This document shows positions 25,484-34,480 of a stretch of DNA of 64,000 nucleotides, in pieces (position 1 is the stretch's first letter; each line of letters opens with the position of its first letter). This DNA is from Gemmatimonas sp. UBA7669 (lineage in GTDB: Bacteria; Gemmatimonadota; Gemmatimonadetes; Gemmatimonadales; Gemmatimonadaceae). The notes beneath the pieces were generated by a model. It was not told the DNA's origin. It searched no databases and was given only the letters and a program-made list of their open reading frames with translations. The stretch covers positions 10,528 through 74,527 of the forward strand of contig NZ_DLHL01000016.1 in the NCBI RefSeq assembly GCF_002483225.1, given 5' to 3'. Position numbers and translations under genes: made by a program.

Positions 25484-27100
25484 ATGTCCACTCCCCGCCG
25501 CACCCGCCTCAGCCTCCCCGCACAGCTCCGTGCCACCGCCCTGTACCTGAGTCTGACAGCCGTGGCCGCAGCGCCAGACGTATCGGCTCAGTCCAGCGTC
25601 GCCCCACCCGCCGCCTTTCGCGACCCCAACCGGCTCGCCACGCTGCGCCGTGCCATGCCGGCCGTGGACAGCGTCATGCGTCGCTTCATGGCGCAGAGCC
25701 GCGTGCCCGGTATCGCCTATGGTGTGGTGGTAGACGGACAACTGCTGCATGTGGCCGCGCACGGTCTGCGCGATGTGCCGCGCAACGCTACCGTGGACAC
25801 GAGCACGGTGTTTCGCATTGCGAGCATGACCAAGAGCTTTACGGCGCTCGCCATTCTGCAGTTGCGTGATGCAGGCAAGCTGGCGCTCGACGAGCCGGCC
25901 GAGCGCTATGTGCCCGAGCTGAAGTTGCTCAAGTATCCCACCAGCGATGCGCCGCGCATTACCGTGCGGCATCTGCTCACCCACGCTGCGGGCTTTCCCG
26001 AGGACAATCCCTGGGGCGACCAGCAGTTGTCGGCCAGTGAAGCGGATCTGTCGCGCATGATGCGCGCGGGCATTCCGTTCTCGAATGTGCCTGGCGTGGC
26101 CTATGAGTACAGCAATTTCGGCTTTGCCATCCTCGGCCGCATTGTGGTGAACGTGAGCGGCAAACCCTACGCGCGCTATCTGCGCGAGCACATCCTGCAG
26201 CCGCTGGGCATGACGTCCACCACCATGGAGTCGGCCGAGGTGCCAGAATCACGGCGCGCACATGGATATCGACTGCAGGACGGCCAATGGCTGGAGGAAC
26301 CAGCGCTGCCCGACGGATCCTTCGGCGCCATGGGTGGCATGCTCACGTCCAGTGCCGACCTCTCGCGCTGGGTGGCGCTCATGCTGAGTGCATGGCCGCC
26401 GCGCGACGACGAGGAGTCACCGGTACTCAAGCGTTCCTCGTTGCGCGAGATGCAGCAGGTGTGGCGTAACGCGCCGGCCTCGGCCTCGCTCAGCAACGGC
26501 AGCCTGTCACTCAACAGTGGCGGCTATGCCTATGGCCTGCGCGTTTCGCAGAACTGCCTCTTCAACCACATCGTGGCACACTCGGGTGGTCTGCCCGGCT
26601 ACGGCTCACAAATGCGCTGGCTGCCGGAACACGGCGTGGGCATCATTGCGCTGGGCAATCTCACCTACACCGGCTGGGGTGGGCCCATCGATCAGGCGCT
26701 CGAGGTGTTGCAGCGTGCCGGAGCGCTCGAACCGCGCGTGGTGCAGCCCGCGCCCGTGCTGACCGCCATGCAGCAGCAGGTGACGCGACTTGTGCAGCGC
26801 TGGGACACGGCGCTGGCCGACAGCATCGCGGCCATGAATCTCTATCGCGACGAAAGCGCCCCACGTCGTGCCGCACAGATTGCGAAACTGGTGGACGCGG
26901 CCGGAGGCCAGTGCGAGCCCGAGGGCGAGATCCTGGCGGAGAATGCTCTGCGTGGTGTGTGGAAGCTGCGTTGCGCCAACGGGGCGCTGCGCGTGGGCAT
27001 CACGCTCGCGCCCACGGTGCCGGCGCGCGTGCAACAACTCACCGTCACCAGCATGCCGCGAGACGGCAGCGTACGCTTTGCTCCAAGCTGCCGTCAGTGA
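25484..27100 (+). CDS. Exported serine hydrolase (beta-lactamase/DD-peptidase class C family)
   Basis: 538 residues from ATG 25484. A signal peptide ends near DVSAQ. The catalytic motifs of the AmpC/esterase family are the SxxK in FRIASMTKSFTALAIL and the Tyr motif YEYSNFGFAILG; HLLTHAAGFPEDNPWG, LQPLGMTSTTME and VAHSGGLPGYGSQM (HSG, the third motif) complete the fold. The last ~130 residues are an extra C-terminal domain with two Cys (GGQCEPEGE, KLRCANG). Members hydrolyse D-Ala peptides, beta-lactams or esters; which one cannot be told. It is divergent from the Ada-like gene. Confidence 0.9.
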   Translation: MSTPRRTRLSLPAQLRATALYLSLTAVAAAPDVSAQSSVAPPAAFRDPNRLATLRRAMPAVDSVMRRFMAQSRVPGIAYGVVVDGQLLHVAAHGLRDVPRNATVDTSTVFRIASMTKSFTALAILQLRDAGKLALDEPAERYVPELKLLKYPTSDAPRITVRHLLTHAAGFPEDNPWGDQQLSASEADLSRMMRAGIPFSNVPGVAYEYSNFGFAILGRIVVNVSGKPYARYLREHILQPLGMTSTTMESAEVPESRRAHGYRLQDGQWLEEPALPDGSFGAMGGMLTSSADLSRWVALMLSAWPPRDDEESPVLKRSSLREMQQVWRNAPASASLSNGSLSLNSGGYAYGLRVSQNCLFNHIVAHSGGLPGYGSQMRWLPEHGVGIIALGNLTYTGWGGPIDQALEVLQRAGALEPRVVQPAPVLTAMQQQVTRLVQRWDTALADSIAAMNLYRDESAPRRAAQIAKLVDAAGGQCEPEGEILAENALRGVWKLRCANGALRVGITLAPTVPARVQQLTVTSMPRDGSVRFAPSCRQ

Positions 27101-27116
27101 GCGTACACCAGCCTGT

Positions 27117-27416
27117 TCAGTCGTCTCGTAGGCCCAGACCACCGACCGGCTCCATCTCGAACCGCTCGCCAAACCCGGCAATGAGGGGCATGGCGCGCTG
27201 GATGACGGCGCGCACCTCGGGGATCTGCAGCGAGGCCGCGTGAGAGGCCTTGCTGGTCCAGACCTCGGTTACCCAAATGGCGTCGGCGTTCTCCACGTCA
27301 CGCCCCACGACATAACTGCGGCAACCCGGCATGTCCGATGACGCCTCCAGCATCAACGCAATCAGCGCGTCACGCTGTCCCGGCTTGGCGATCATCTTGC
27401 CCATCAGTCCGTACAT
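27117..27416 (-). CDS. ABM-domain monooxygenase (YgiN-like)
   Basis: 99 residues from ATG 27416, chosen because GGAG lies 9 nt upstream and the family usually begins like MYGLMGKMIAKPGQRDAL; upstream ATGs at 27425 and 27431 are alternatives. The single antibiotic-biosynthesis-monooxygenase domain has CRSYVVGRDVENADAIWVTEVW and SHAASLQIPEVRAVI. These small dimeric ferredoxin-like proteins oxidise quinols or similar compounds or act as sensors. It converges on the serine hydrolase gene. Confidence 0.82.
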   Translation of the reverse strand: MYGLMGKMIAKPGQRDALIALMLEASSDMPGCRSYVVGRDVENADAIWVTEVWTSKASHAASLQIPEVRAVIQRAMPLIAGFGERFEMEPVGGLGLRDD

Positions 27417-27470
27417 GGTTTGCATCTCCATCGGTTCTGGTTTCGGATCTTCCAGGATTGTAGTGGGTTC

Positions 27471-27961
27471 CACCCAATCCGCGACAAAGAGGTAGACAAG
27501 AACTGTAGTGCTCTGCGAACTCTGCGCCCTCGTTTCCTCTGCGTGAGCTGTTGACGGTCCGGCCGCGGCACCGGCACTCGTTGCATCCGAGAGTTGGCTA
27601 GCTGCTCATGCACAGAAGAGGACGAAAGGAGGGCGCAGAGAGAAGCCGTCTGGGTCAAACTGCCTTGTCGCGGATGACGCGGATTGGGCGGAAACCACAC
27701 GGATCAGAAATGAGGATCCATCAAGAACAGTGACGATGCCCCGGTTTAGTGGACACCGGGGTAAATCAGCGCTCGCGAGGAACAACGCGAACACGCGCCG
27801 CTTGACGGAGCCCACTACAAGCTCGTAAGAGCCCCCTTCCTTATCCGTGTGGCTTCCGCCCAATCCGCGTCATCCGCGACAAGGCAGGTAGACAGCAACT
27901 GCAGTGCTTTGCGATCACGTGCCGTTCATTTGCGTGAGCTGTTGACGGTCCGGCCGCGGCA
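27471..27961. repeat. Composite intergenic repeat block: direct and inverted copies
   Basis: The block contains a 43-bp inverted repeat (27661-27703 and 27844-27886, one mismatch, 140 bp apart) built on GCGGATGACGCGGATTGGG. It also contains a diverged direct repeat of ~100 bp (about 27471-27570 and 27861-27961), with 31 bp identical at 27540-27570 and 27931-27961. A third, shorter inverted pair (CTCTGCGCCCTC near 27520 and 27635) lies between. No transposase or convincing gene is present. The right-hand copy enters the 3' end of the MFS gene. Confidence 0.75.
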
Positions 27962-29156
27962 GCCCGCCCTGCACCAGCGTGCGATCGCGTGACACCCAAG
28001 CCAACTGCGCAAGAATGGCCGCCCCGGTGCCCACCAGCAGCCACTCGATGCGCACCACTTCGGCCAGGGGACCGAACAGCAGCATGCCGAGGGGCATCAT
28101 GGAGGTTTGCAGCATGCTGAACACGCCCATCACGCGCCCCAGCATTTCGGGCTCCGATTGCTCCTGCACCAGCACCATGGCGGCAGTGTTGTAGAAGGGC
28201 AGCGCCACCCCGAACACGCCCATGGGCACCAGATAGACCCAGAAGTTGGGCATGAAACCCAGGAGCAGCGTGCAGGTGCCCATGATGGCCGTCGCCAGAA
28301 ACATGGTGTGCACGCGATTGCTGAAGCCGCCCCACGACGAAATGACCGCGCCGCCGATCATCATGCCCACCGAGAACACCATCTCGATGGCCGTAAGTCG
28401 CCACACTTCCGAACCAAAGCTCCGCGTGACCTGCAGCGGCGTGAGAAAGGCCGCCGGCGCAATGAGCACCAGCAGTACGCCGACGAACAGAAAGTAGGCG
28501 ACAAAGAACGCATGCCCACGGATGTACGAGAACCCCGCGCGCAGATCGTCGAAGTACGAAACGGTGACCGGCCCGGCGGCCCGCTCGTGTGGCGGCACGT
28601 GAACCAGGAACGCCAGCAGCGCAATCGCCACCACGGCCGTGCACACGTCCAGCAGAAATACCCACTGCAGCGGCCACACCGACATGAGGAAGCCCGCCAG
28701 CACCGGCGCGCCGAAGAACGTGGCCGACTGAATGGTGCTGGAAATGCCATTCACCCGCGTCAGTTGATCGGCCGGCACAAACTGCGGCAGAAAAGCCCCG
28801 ACGGCCGGCATCTGAATGGCCTGACCCACCGCGCGCACGGCGGCCGTGATCATGATGAGCGTGAGCGACTGTCCGCCGGTCTGCAGCACCAAGGCCAGCA
28901 GCAAGGTCACGAGCGCAATGCTGCCGTCGGAGATCATCAGCAGGCGCTTGCGGTCCAGGCGATCGGCCCACACACCGGCGAACGGCGACACCAGAAACGC
29001 CGGTACAAAGCCGCACAGAATGTACACGGTCATGAGCACGCCCGACTTGGTCGTCAGGGTGACGTGCCACATGAGCGCGTATTGCACCAGCGCGGTGCCG
29101 AACAACGACAGCGCCTGGCTGGTGAGGAAAATGGCGGTGGTGCGCTTCCAGGACAT
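27915..29156 (-). CDS. Major facilitator superfamily transporter (MFS_3 / EntS-like)
   Basis: 413 residues with 12 predicted helices in two halves. The signature after helix 2 reads GVWADRLDRKRLLMISD, and the family start FLTSQALSLFGTALVQYALMW is typical of the EntS/macrolide-efflux group of drug or siderophore exporters. Thus export of a small molecule is likely. The last ~10 residues (LPRPDRQQLTQMNGT) are encoded by the intergenic repeat: the same PRPDRQQLTQ coding string recurs at 27540-27575. The tail therefore looks acquired from the repeat. Confidence 0.85.
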   Translation of the reverse strand: MSWKRTTAIFLTSQALSLFGTALVQYALMWHVTLTTKSGVLMTVYILCGFVPAFLVSPFAGVWADRLDRKRLLMISDGSIALVTLLLALVLQTGGQSLTLIMITAAVRAVGQAIQMPAVGAFLPQFVPADQLTRVNGISSTIQSATFFGAPVLAGFLMSVWPLQWVFLLDVCTAVVAIALLAFLVHVPPHERAAGPVTVSYFDDLRAGFSYIRGHAFFVAYFLFVGVLLVLIAPAAFLTPLQVTRSFGSEVWRLTAIEMVFSVGMMIGGAVISSWGGFSNRVHTMFLATAIMGTCTLLLGFMPNFWVYLVPMGVFGVALPFYNTAAMVLVQEQSEPEMLGRVMGVFSMLQTSMMPLGMLLFGPLAEVVRIEWLLVGTGAAILAQLAWVSRDRTLVQGGLPRPDRQQLTQMNGT

Positions 29157-29186
29157 TGCAGGCCGGATGGCAGAGTGAACCCGCAG

Positions 29187-30470
29187 CTACAACACCGGCG
29201 CCCGCCACTCCGGAATCCAGGCGTCAGTCAAGGAACAGCGTTGGTCGGGGGAGAACGGTATGACCAGTTCCGCGAACCCGCCACCCACACCGAAACGCAC
29301 ATCACTGAGAACTACCGTACCGTCGCCACGCTCCTGCCACGCGGGCGCCCGCATGAAACGCAGCGCGGCGGCAAACTCGCAGCGCTCGGCGGCCAGTCCC
29401 AGCATATCGCTCATGGGCTTGAGCCAGCTCGTGCGCCACTGCACGGCTGTGGTGCTGGCAAACGGGATCACCGTCGTGGCCTCGGGCAGTGCCTTGAGTA
29501 CGTCACCACCCAAGCGACTCGAGACAGGATAGTTGGCCGCGCATGACGCCGGCGTGCGCCCCGACCACGCCCACGGGGCCACGAGCACGGTGGTCAGGCG
29601 GTGAAACTGCCCGTCATTCGTGACCGCCATGCCAGCCCAGCAGGTCGGATCACCGGGCGCAGGATTGAGAATCACGTCCCGCACCAGGTCCGCACCCTCC
29701 GCCGACGCGCTGGCACGCACCAGCGCTTCAGCTTTGCTGGACGCCAGCGTAAACGTCAGGGTGACCAGCACCCAGGCCACCAGTCCGCTGGCCACGCGTC
29801 GCGTGGGAGTCCAGAACCGTTGCGCCACCAGCCAGAGCACAGCAAACACGGTGAGCAACACCGCAACCGGCCGCACCACCTGACCCAGCCCCCAGCTTGC
29901 CGCGAGAATGACAACGAGCAACACCCCGAGCAGCACCGGGGCCCAGCGACTGCGCCGCGCGAACATCACGGCCGGAATGGCAACGACCCAGAGCCAGGGC
30001 TCCACAATGAACACCGCGTCGCCGTAGTACCAGCGATTGTCGAATGGCCAGAACGGATGCACACCGTAACTGTTGGTCCAGTCGAGCAGGATATGCGACA
30101 GCGTGCCGAGCAACGCCAACAGCAGCAAGGGCCGCGAGCCGTCTCGCGTGAGCCAGGTTCGTTCGTCCTCACTGGCACCACGTTTCAGCCACCACTGCGC
30201 CACCAGCCACAACAGCAGCGCACCCACTACTGCCCACACGATGGTGTGCGTGTGTCCACGGTGATGCAGCAGATAGCCCAGCTTGCCCATGCCAAGCACG
30301 GAGCCGGAGTATACAAGGTCGCTGTCCGGCAACTCGGCAGCCACAATGCCGAGCACCGACGCCACGGCAGCAAATTTGTGCGGCACTCGGCCGGGATGAC
30401 GTGATGACACCCACGTCGTAGTGGCGTCGGCCAGCAGCATTCCGGCCAGCGCATGCGTTACGTTATCCAC
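29187..30470 (-). CDS. Membrane-bound metal-dependent hydrolase (YbcI/DUF457-like)
   Basis: 427 residues from GTG 30470 (V-D-N-V-T-H-A-L-A-G-M), the usual start of this family. The first half has histidines typical of the group (HHRGHTHTIVWAVVGALLLW; GTLSHILLDWTNSYGVHPF) and ELPDSDLVYS, proposed metal ligands, between several helices. The second half (about 230-427) is a periplasmic domain containing NDGQFHRLTTVL. Members include the LexA-controlled YbcI; the substrate is unknown, and links to lipids or DNA damage are family knowledge only. It is divergent from the sigma factor. Confidence 0.8.
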   Translation of the reverse strand: MDNVTHALAGMLLADATTTWVSSRHPGRVPHKFAAVASVLGIVAAELPDSDLVYSGSVLGMGKLGYLLHHRGHTHTIVWAVVGALLLWLVAQWWLKRGASEDERTWLTRDGSRPLLLLALLGTLSHILLDWTNSYGVHPFWPFDNRWYYGDAVFIVEPWLWVVAIPAVMFARRSRWAPVLLGVLLVVILAASWGLGQVVRPVAVLLTVFAVLWLVAQRFWTPTRRVASGLVAWVLVTLTFTLASSKAEALVRASASAEGADLVRDVILNPAPGDPTCWAGMAVTNDGQFHRLTTVLVAPWAWSGRTPASCAANYPVSSRLGGDVLKALPEATTVIPFASTTAVQWRTSWLKPMSDMLGLAAERCEFAAALRFMRAPAWQERGDGTVVLSDVRFGVGGGFAELVIPFSPDQRCSLTDAWIPEWRAPVL

Positions 30471-30561
30471 GACAGCTTTACTCGCCGATTCGCACGAAAG
30501 TGTCAAGTCGCCGACCGGGTTTGGTCTGGCCCGCCCACCGTCTGCCGTCAGTCTGCTGCCA

Positions 30562-31566
30562 ATGGCTCCTGATCTCGAACCGCATCGCCCGCGACTCACG
30601 GCACACTGCTACCGCATGCTCGGCTCGCTTACCGACGCCGAAGACGCGGTGCAGGAGACCCTGCTCCGGGCCTGGAAGGCACGCGAGGCGTTCGATGGAC
30701 GGGCGGCCGTCTCCACCTGGCTGCACCGCATTGCCACCAACGTGTGCCTGGACGCGCTGAGTGGGCGCTCACCGCGCTATCGGCCCATCGACATGGGCCC
30801 GGCCGGTACCACTGCCGACGAATTGCGTACACGTGAACGCACGCACTGGCTCGAGCCCGTCCCGGATCTGGCCGCCATCGCCGCCGACGACGATCCGCAC
30901 GAGCAGGCGGTGCAGCGCGAAGGCATCCGTCTCGCGTTCGTGGCGGCGCTGCAATACCTGCCGCCACGTCAGCGGGCGGCGCTGCTGCTCATGCAGGTAC
31001 TGAACTGGTCGGCCGCCGAGGTGGCGGAGTGTCTCGACATGACCGTCGCCGCGGTCAACAGCGCCGTGCAGCGTGCGCGGGCCACGCTGGCGGAACGCCG
31101 TGAGGACGCCACGCTCGATCGCATTGCGGCGCTCGCGTCGGCTGAGCATGGCCGCAGTGTCGTGACCACACTGTCGGCAGACCAGCACCAGCTCGTGCAG
31201 CAGTTCGTGGAGGCCTTCGAGGCCTACGACATCACGCGATTCATTCAATTGCTGCGTGATGACGTGACGCTCTGCATGCCGCCCATTGATCTCTGGCTTC
31301 AGGGGCCCCAGAACGTGGGCGAGTGGATGCTCGGCCGCGGCATTGGCTGCCGCGGCTCGGTGCTTCGTCCGGTCGCGGCCTGTGGCCAGGTGGCCTTTGC
31401 GCAGTACAAGCACGGCGGGGCAGACCCGTGGGCGCTGGTCGTGCTGGATTTGGACGGTGACCGCATCAGCGGCCTCACCTACTTCCTCGACACCGAAACG
31501 CTGTTCCCGCGCTTCCGGGTACCACTCCGGCTCGAGGCCAACGAGGGCCAGATCGTCGAGCGATGA
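30562..31566 (+). CDS. ECF-type sigma factor with SnoaL-like C-terminus (SigX5 group)
   Basis: 334 residues from ATG 30562 (MAPDLEPHRPRLTAHCYRML). Region 2: MLGSLTDAEDAVQETLLRAW and STWLHRIATNVCLDAL. Region 4: LPPRQRAALLLMQVLNWSAAEVAECL and TVAAVNSAVQRARATL. The long C-terminal part (about 205-334), beginning QQFVEAFEAYDITRFIQLL, is SnoaL/NTF2-like and replaces a separate anti-sigma gene in this class. The linker WLEPVPDLAA is characteristic. It overlaps an open frame that leads to the VOC gene, with which it is probably cotranscribed. Confidence 0.88.
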   Translation: MAPDLEPHRPRLTAHCYRMLGSLTDAEDAVQETLLRAWKAREAFDGRAAVSTWLHRIATNVCLDALSGRSPRYRPIDMGPAGTTADELRTRERTHWLEPVPDLAAIAADDDPHEQAVQREGIRLAFVAALQYLPPRQRAALLLMQVLNWSAAEVAECLDMTVAAVNSAVQRARATLAERREDATLDRIAALASAEHGRSVVTTLSADQHQLVQQFVEAFEAYDITRFIQLLRDDVTLCMPPIDLWLQGPQNVGEWMLGRGIGCRGSVLRPVAACGQVAFAQYKHGGADPWALVVLDLDGDRISGLTYFLDTETLFPRFRVPLRLEANEGQIVER

Positions 31567-31637
31567 ATTCCGCGGGGCCCGGGTGTCCAAGCTCCAGCAA
31601 CATCCCGAGTCTGTCCACCACCAACGGAGTGTGCCCT

Positions 31638-32048
31638 GTGCCCCGCATGATCTTTCCCAACATGGCCGTGGCCGACGTCGAGCGCGCCAAGCAGTTCTTC
31701 TCCGCGCTCGGCTTCAGCTTCAACCCGCAGTTCACGGACCACAATGCGGCCTGCATGGTGGTCAATGAGTTGGCCTGCGTCATGCTGCTGAAGGCGGAGT
31801 TCTTCCGCACCTTCACCACGCGCACGCCAGTCGACACACGCACACACCTCGAGTCGCTCATTGCCATCGAGCTCGAGAGCCGCGACGCAGTCGACGCCAT
31901 GGTGAAGACCGCGTTGGCCAACGGCGGACAATCAGCCATGCCCCCGCAGGATCACGGGTTCATGTATCAGCACAGCTTTCTCGATCCCGACGGCCATCAG
32001 TGGGAGCCGTTTTATATGGATCCGTCGCATGTGCAGCCCATGAGCTGA
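31638..32048 (+). CDS. VOC-superfamily (glyoxalase/bleomycin-resistance-like) protein
   Basis: 136 residues from GTG 31638, chosen because GGAG lies 8 nt upstream and homologues start like PRMIFPNMAVADVERAKQFF; the frame is open from an ATG at 31563 that overlaps the sigma stop. The core FFSALGFSFNPQFTDHNAACMVV and the C-terminal FLDPDGHQWEPFYMDP are typical VOC half-domains. The function is unknown. Pairing with SigX5-type sigma factors suggests regulation by it. Confidence 0.85.
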   Translation: MPRMIFPNMAVADVERAKQFFSALGFSFNPQFTDHNAACMVVNELACVMLLKAEFFRTFTTRTPVDTRTHLESLIAIELESRDAVDAMVKTALANGGQSAMPPQDHGFMYQHSFLDPDGHQWEPFYMDPSHVQPMS

Positions 32049-32085
32049 CCGCCGGCTCGACACAGGCTGGCGGACCAGAGTCTCG

Positions 32086-34362
32086 TCAGGCTGTGTTGAG
32101 CACCGCCAGCAAGGTGTCGTGCAGCTCCTGCTTCCCCATGGGTTTCTGCAGCACGGCGGCGGCTCCGTCGAGCGTGGCGTCTGCCGGCACATGACCGGAC
32201 ATCACCACGACCGGCACGTGCGGCGCGATCGCGCGGAGTTGCGGCAAGGCCTCCGTGCCCGACATCCCGGGCATGGACAGGTCCAGCATGATGACACGCA
32301 GGTTGTCGATGCCCGCGCGCAGCTGCGCGAGGGCATCGGCGCCCCCGCTGGCCAGTACGGCACGCATCCCGCAATGCGAGAGTTGACGCGCCAGCGCCGT
32401 GCGCACCATGGGCTCATCGTCCACCACCAGCGCCGTGCCGTCGAGTGATCGCGGCGTGATGCCGACCTTCGGCGCGGGCGTGTGCGACATGGCCGCCTGA
32501 CGCGGCAGCACGATATGAAATGTGGTGCCCTCTCCAGGCACGGATTCCACACGCCAGGTCCCGCCTGCTTCGCCGATGGCGTGTAGCACCGACGCCAAGC
32601 CAAGCCCTGTTCCGCGCCCCGGCGCCTTGGTGGTGAAGAACGGCTCACCGATGCGGCGTTGCACCTCGTCAGTCATGCCAACGCCGTTGTCGCGGATGCT
32701 GAGTTGCACCTCTTTATCGCCCACCGCAACGAGCGACAGGTGCAGTGCCGGTGATCGCACACCCTGCACCGCGTCGCGGGCATTGAGCAGCAGGTTGAGC
32801 ACGAGCTGCTGCACGGTGCTCACGGAGCCCAGAACCGGCGCGTGATCCACCGCAATGTCATCGTCGAGCGCGATGCCGCGATCAAAAGTCTGCCGGCAGA
32901 TGTGCAGCGCTTCGCGCGCGATGGCCACGAGATCAACGGTACTGTTCGTTTCGGTTTGCTCGGCGCGGCCGAGGGCCAGCATGCGCCGCACGAGATCGGC
33001 CGCATTGAGGGCGGCGCGTTCTGCGTCGTCCAGATGCGCCGCCGCGTCGCCCTGCACGTCCTCACGGGCCAACTGAATGTTGGGCAGGATGACGGCGAGC
33101 ATGTTGTTGAAGTTGTGCGCGATACCGCCGGCCATGTCGGCCATGGCTTCGCGGCGCTGTGTGCGGCGCAGCGCGTCGGCCAGTCGATGTTGTGCCGTGA
33201 CGTCGAGCATCACGCCCGTGAACAGCAGTCCCTCGGCCGTTTCCGTGGGCAAACCGTAAATGCGAATCCACTGCTCACCCCGTTCGGGATGATCCGCGCG
33301 GCACTCGATGTCCACCGCGCTGCGTGTCTCGACGGCGTGGCGGATGGCCCGCTGCAGGCGCGGAAACCCGTCGTCCGCAAAGATGGCTGGCATGCGCTGG
33401 AGTGAGCCCACCAGCTCCGATGCGGCGATGCCAAACAGTTCCTGAGCCTGGCCCGCCACGAAGGTCATGCGGCCCGCGGGTGAACCGTCGGCCAGATATT
33501 GATACACCACACCTGGCACGGCATCGAGCACACGCTGCACCTGCTGACGCGACTGCTGCAACGCCACGATGGCGTCGCGTTCAGCGGTGATGTCGGCAAA
33601 CGTGGCCACGACGCCGTGCAGGGCATCCGAGCCGGGCTGACGCAGCGGATCGGCACGCACCTCGAGCCAGGCCCGCTCCCCATTGCCGCGGCGCACACCC
33701 AGCACGCGCTGTGTGGGCAGGCCGGTGCGCGCGGTCACCTCCCTGGGCACGGAGTCCGGGGCGACGGGCACCCCATCTTCGTCGGTCAGCTGCCACCCAG
33801 GCGACATGGGTGTGCGGCCGGTCATTTCGTCGAGCGTGAGCCCCAGCACGCGTTCGGCGGACGGATTGGCGGACCGGATCCGCCCATCCATTTCGTGCAC
33901 CACCACGCCCTCGGACATGGAGCGGATGACGGCCTGATACTCGGCTTCCTGCGAAAGAAAGGCCTGCTGGGTTGCGCTGACATCGCTGAACGTGATGTGC
34001 ACGCGCTGCATTGCGCCGGCGGCATCGCACTCGGGAATGGCGGACACCTGGATCCACACGCGCTCCGTGCCGTCGCCCCGCCGCACACCCAGAATCCGAT
34101 CGCGCACCGCCTTGCCGATGCGCAAGGCCGTCGGTCCCGGATGCTCATCGGGCGCAACGGGTGCGCCGTTCACGTCGATGACATCCCACAACTCATCGTT
34201 GGTACGCCGGGCCTGAAATTCGGAGGGTGACACGCCAAGCATGCTGGTGGCCTTGGCGTTGGCAAAGACGATGCGGTGTGTGGGGTCCTGCACGACCACG
34301 CCGACATCGACGTGTTGCAGGGTGGAGTACCAGTCGAGGACTGCCGAGCCCTCAGGCTCCAT
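32086..34362 (-). CDS. Multi-PAS hybrid histidine kinase with C-terminal receiver
   Basis: 758 residues, no membrane helix, so cytoplasmic. Three PAS domains are visible (about 12-130, 140-255, 265-390), each containing the NxxAxxxLG-type motif (FANAKATSMLGVSPSEF; SANPSAERVLGLTLDEM) and a PAC-like end. The His box is MADMAGGIAHNFNNMLAVI, followed by the ATPase (QLVLNLLLNARDAV, DNGVGM, GRGTGLGLASV). The receiver (about 640-758) has VVDDEPMVRTAL, MLDLSMPGMSG (Asp) and LQKPMGK (Lys). The IAHxFNN type usually phosphorylates its own receiver. No partner regulator is adjacent. Confidence 0.9.
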   Translation of the reverse strand: MEPEGSAVLDWYSTLQHVDVGVVVQDPTHRIVFANAKATSMLGVSPSEFQARRTNDELWDVIDVNGAPVAPDEHPGPTALRIGKAVRDRILGVRRGDGTERVWIQVSAIPECDAAGAMQRVHITFSDVSATQQAFLSQEAEYQAVIRSMSEGVVVHEMDGRIRSANPSAERVLGLTLDEMTGRTPMSPGWQLTDEDGVPVAPDSVPREVTARTGLPTQRVLGVRRGNGERAWLEVRADPLRQPGSDALHGVVATFADITAERDAIVALQQSRQQVQRVLDAVPGVVYQYLADGSPAGRMTFVAGQAQELFGIAASELVGSLQRMPAIFADDGFPRLQRAIRHAVETRSAVDIECRADHPERGEQWIRIYGLPTETAEGLLFTGVMLDVTAQHRLADALRRTQRREAMADMAGGIAHNFNNMLAVILPNIQLAREDVQGDAAAHLDDAERAALNAADLVRRMLALGRAEQTETNSTVDLVAIAREALHICRQTFDRGIALDDDIAVDHAPVLGSVSTVQQLVLNLLLNARDAVQGVRSPALHLSLVAVGDKEVQLSIRDNGVGMTDEVQRRIGEPFFTTKAPGRGTGLGLASVLHAIGEAGGTWRVESVPGEGTTFHIVLPRQAAMSHTPAPKVGITPRSLDGTALVVDDEPMVRTALARQLSHCGMRAVLASGGADALAQLRAGIDNLRVIMLDLSMPGMSGTEALPQLRAIAPHVPVVVMSGHVPADATLDGAAAVLQKPMGKQELHDTLLAVLNTA

Positions 34363-34380
34363 GGGTCATCCGGCGTGGGA

Positions 34381-34419
34381 GACGAAAAAGGGTGGCCCGC
34401 GGTGTTTGCGGGGCCACCC
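34381..34419 (-). terminator. Rho-independent terminator of the gene at 34481
   Basis: On the minus strand a stem GGGTGGCCCCGC / GCGGGCCACCC (34419-34408 and 34400-34390) with a 7-nt loop is followed by TTTTT (34389-34385). It lies 60 bp beyond the stop of the small membrane-protein gene. The rest of 34363-34480 has nothing notable. Confidence 0.7.
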
Positions 34420-34480
34420 TACAATTCCATCGATCAACGAGCCGGTCAATTGCCCGCCTGGTCCGATTCAGCCGTTTGTG

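Noticed and set aside
27404..27863. Two small minus-strand frames in the repeat block
   Set aside because: They consist of translated repeat DNA (for example SAQSASSATRQ and RPDRQQLTQ) and have no independent support.
27841..29208. A 455-codon minus-strand frame overlapping the MFS gene
   Set aside because: It is in the wrong frame of a gene with a clear MFS sequence; Ala/Gly/Arg/His composition without domains.
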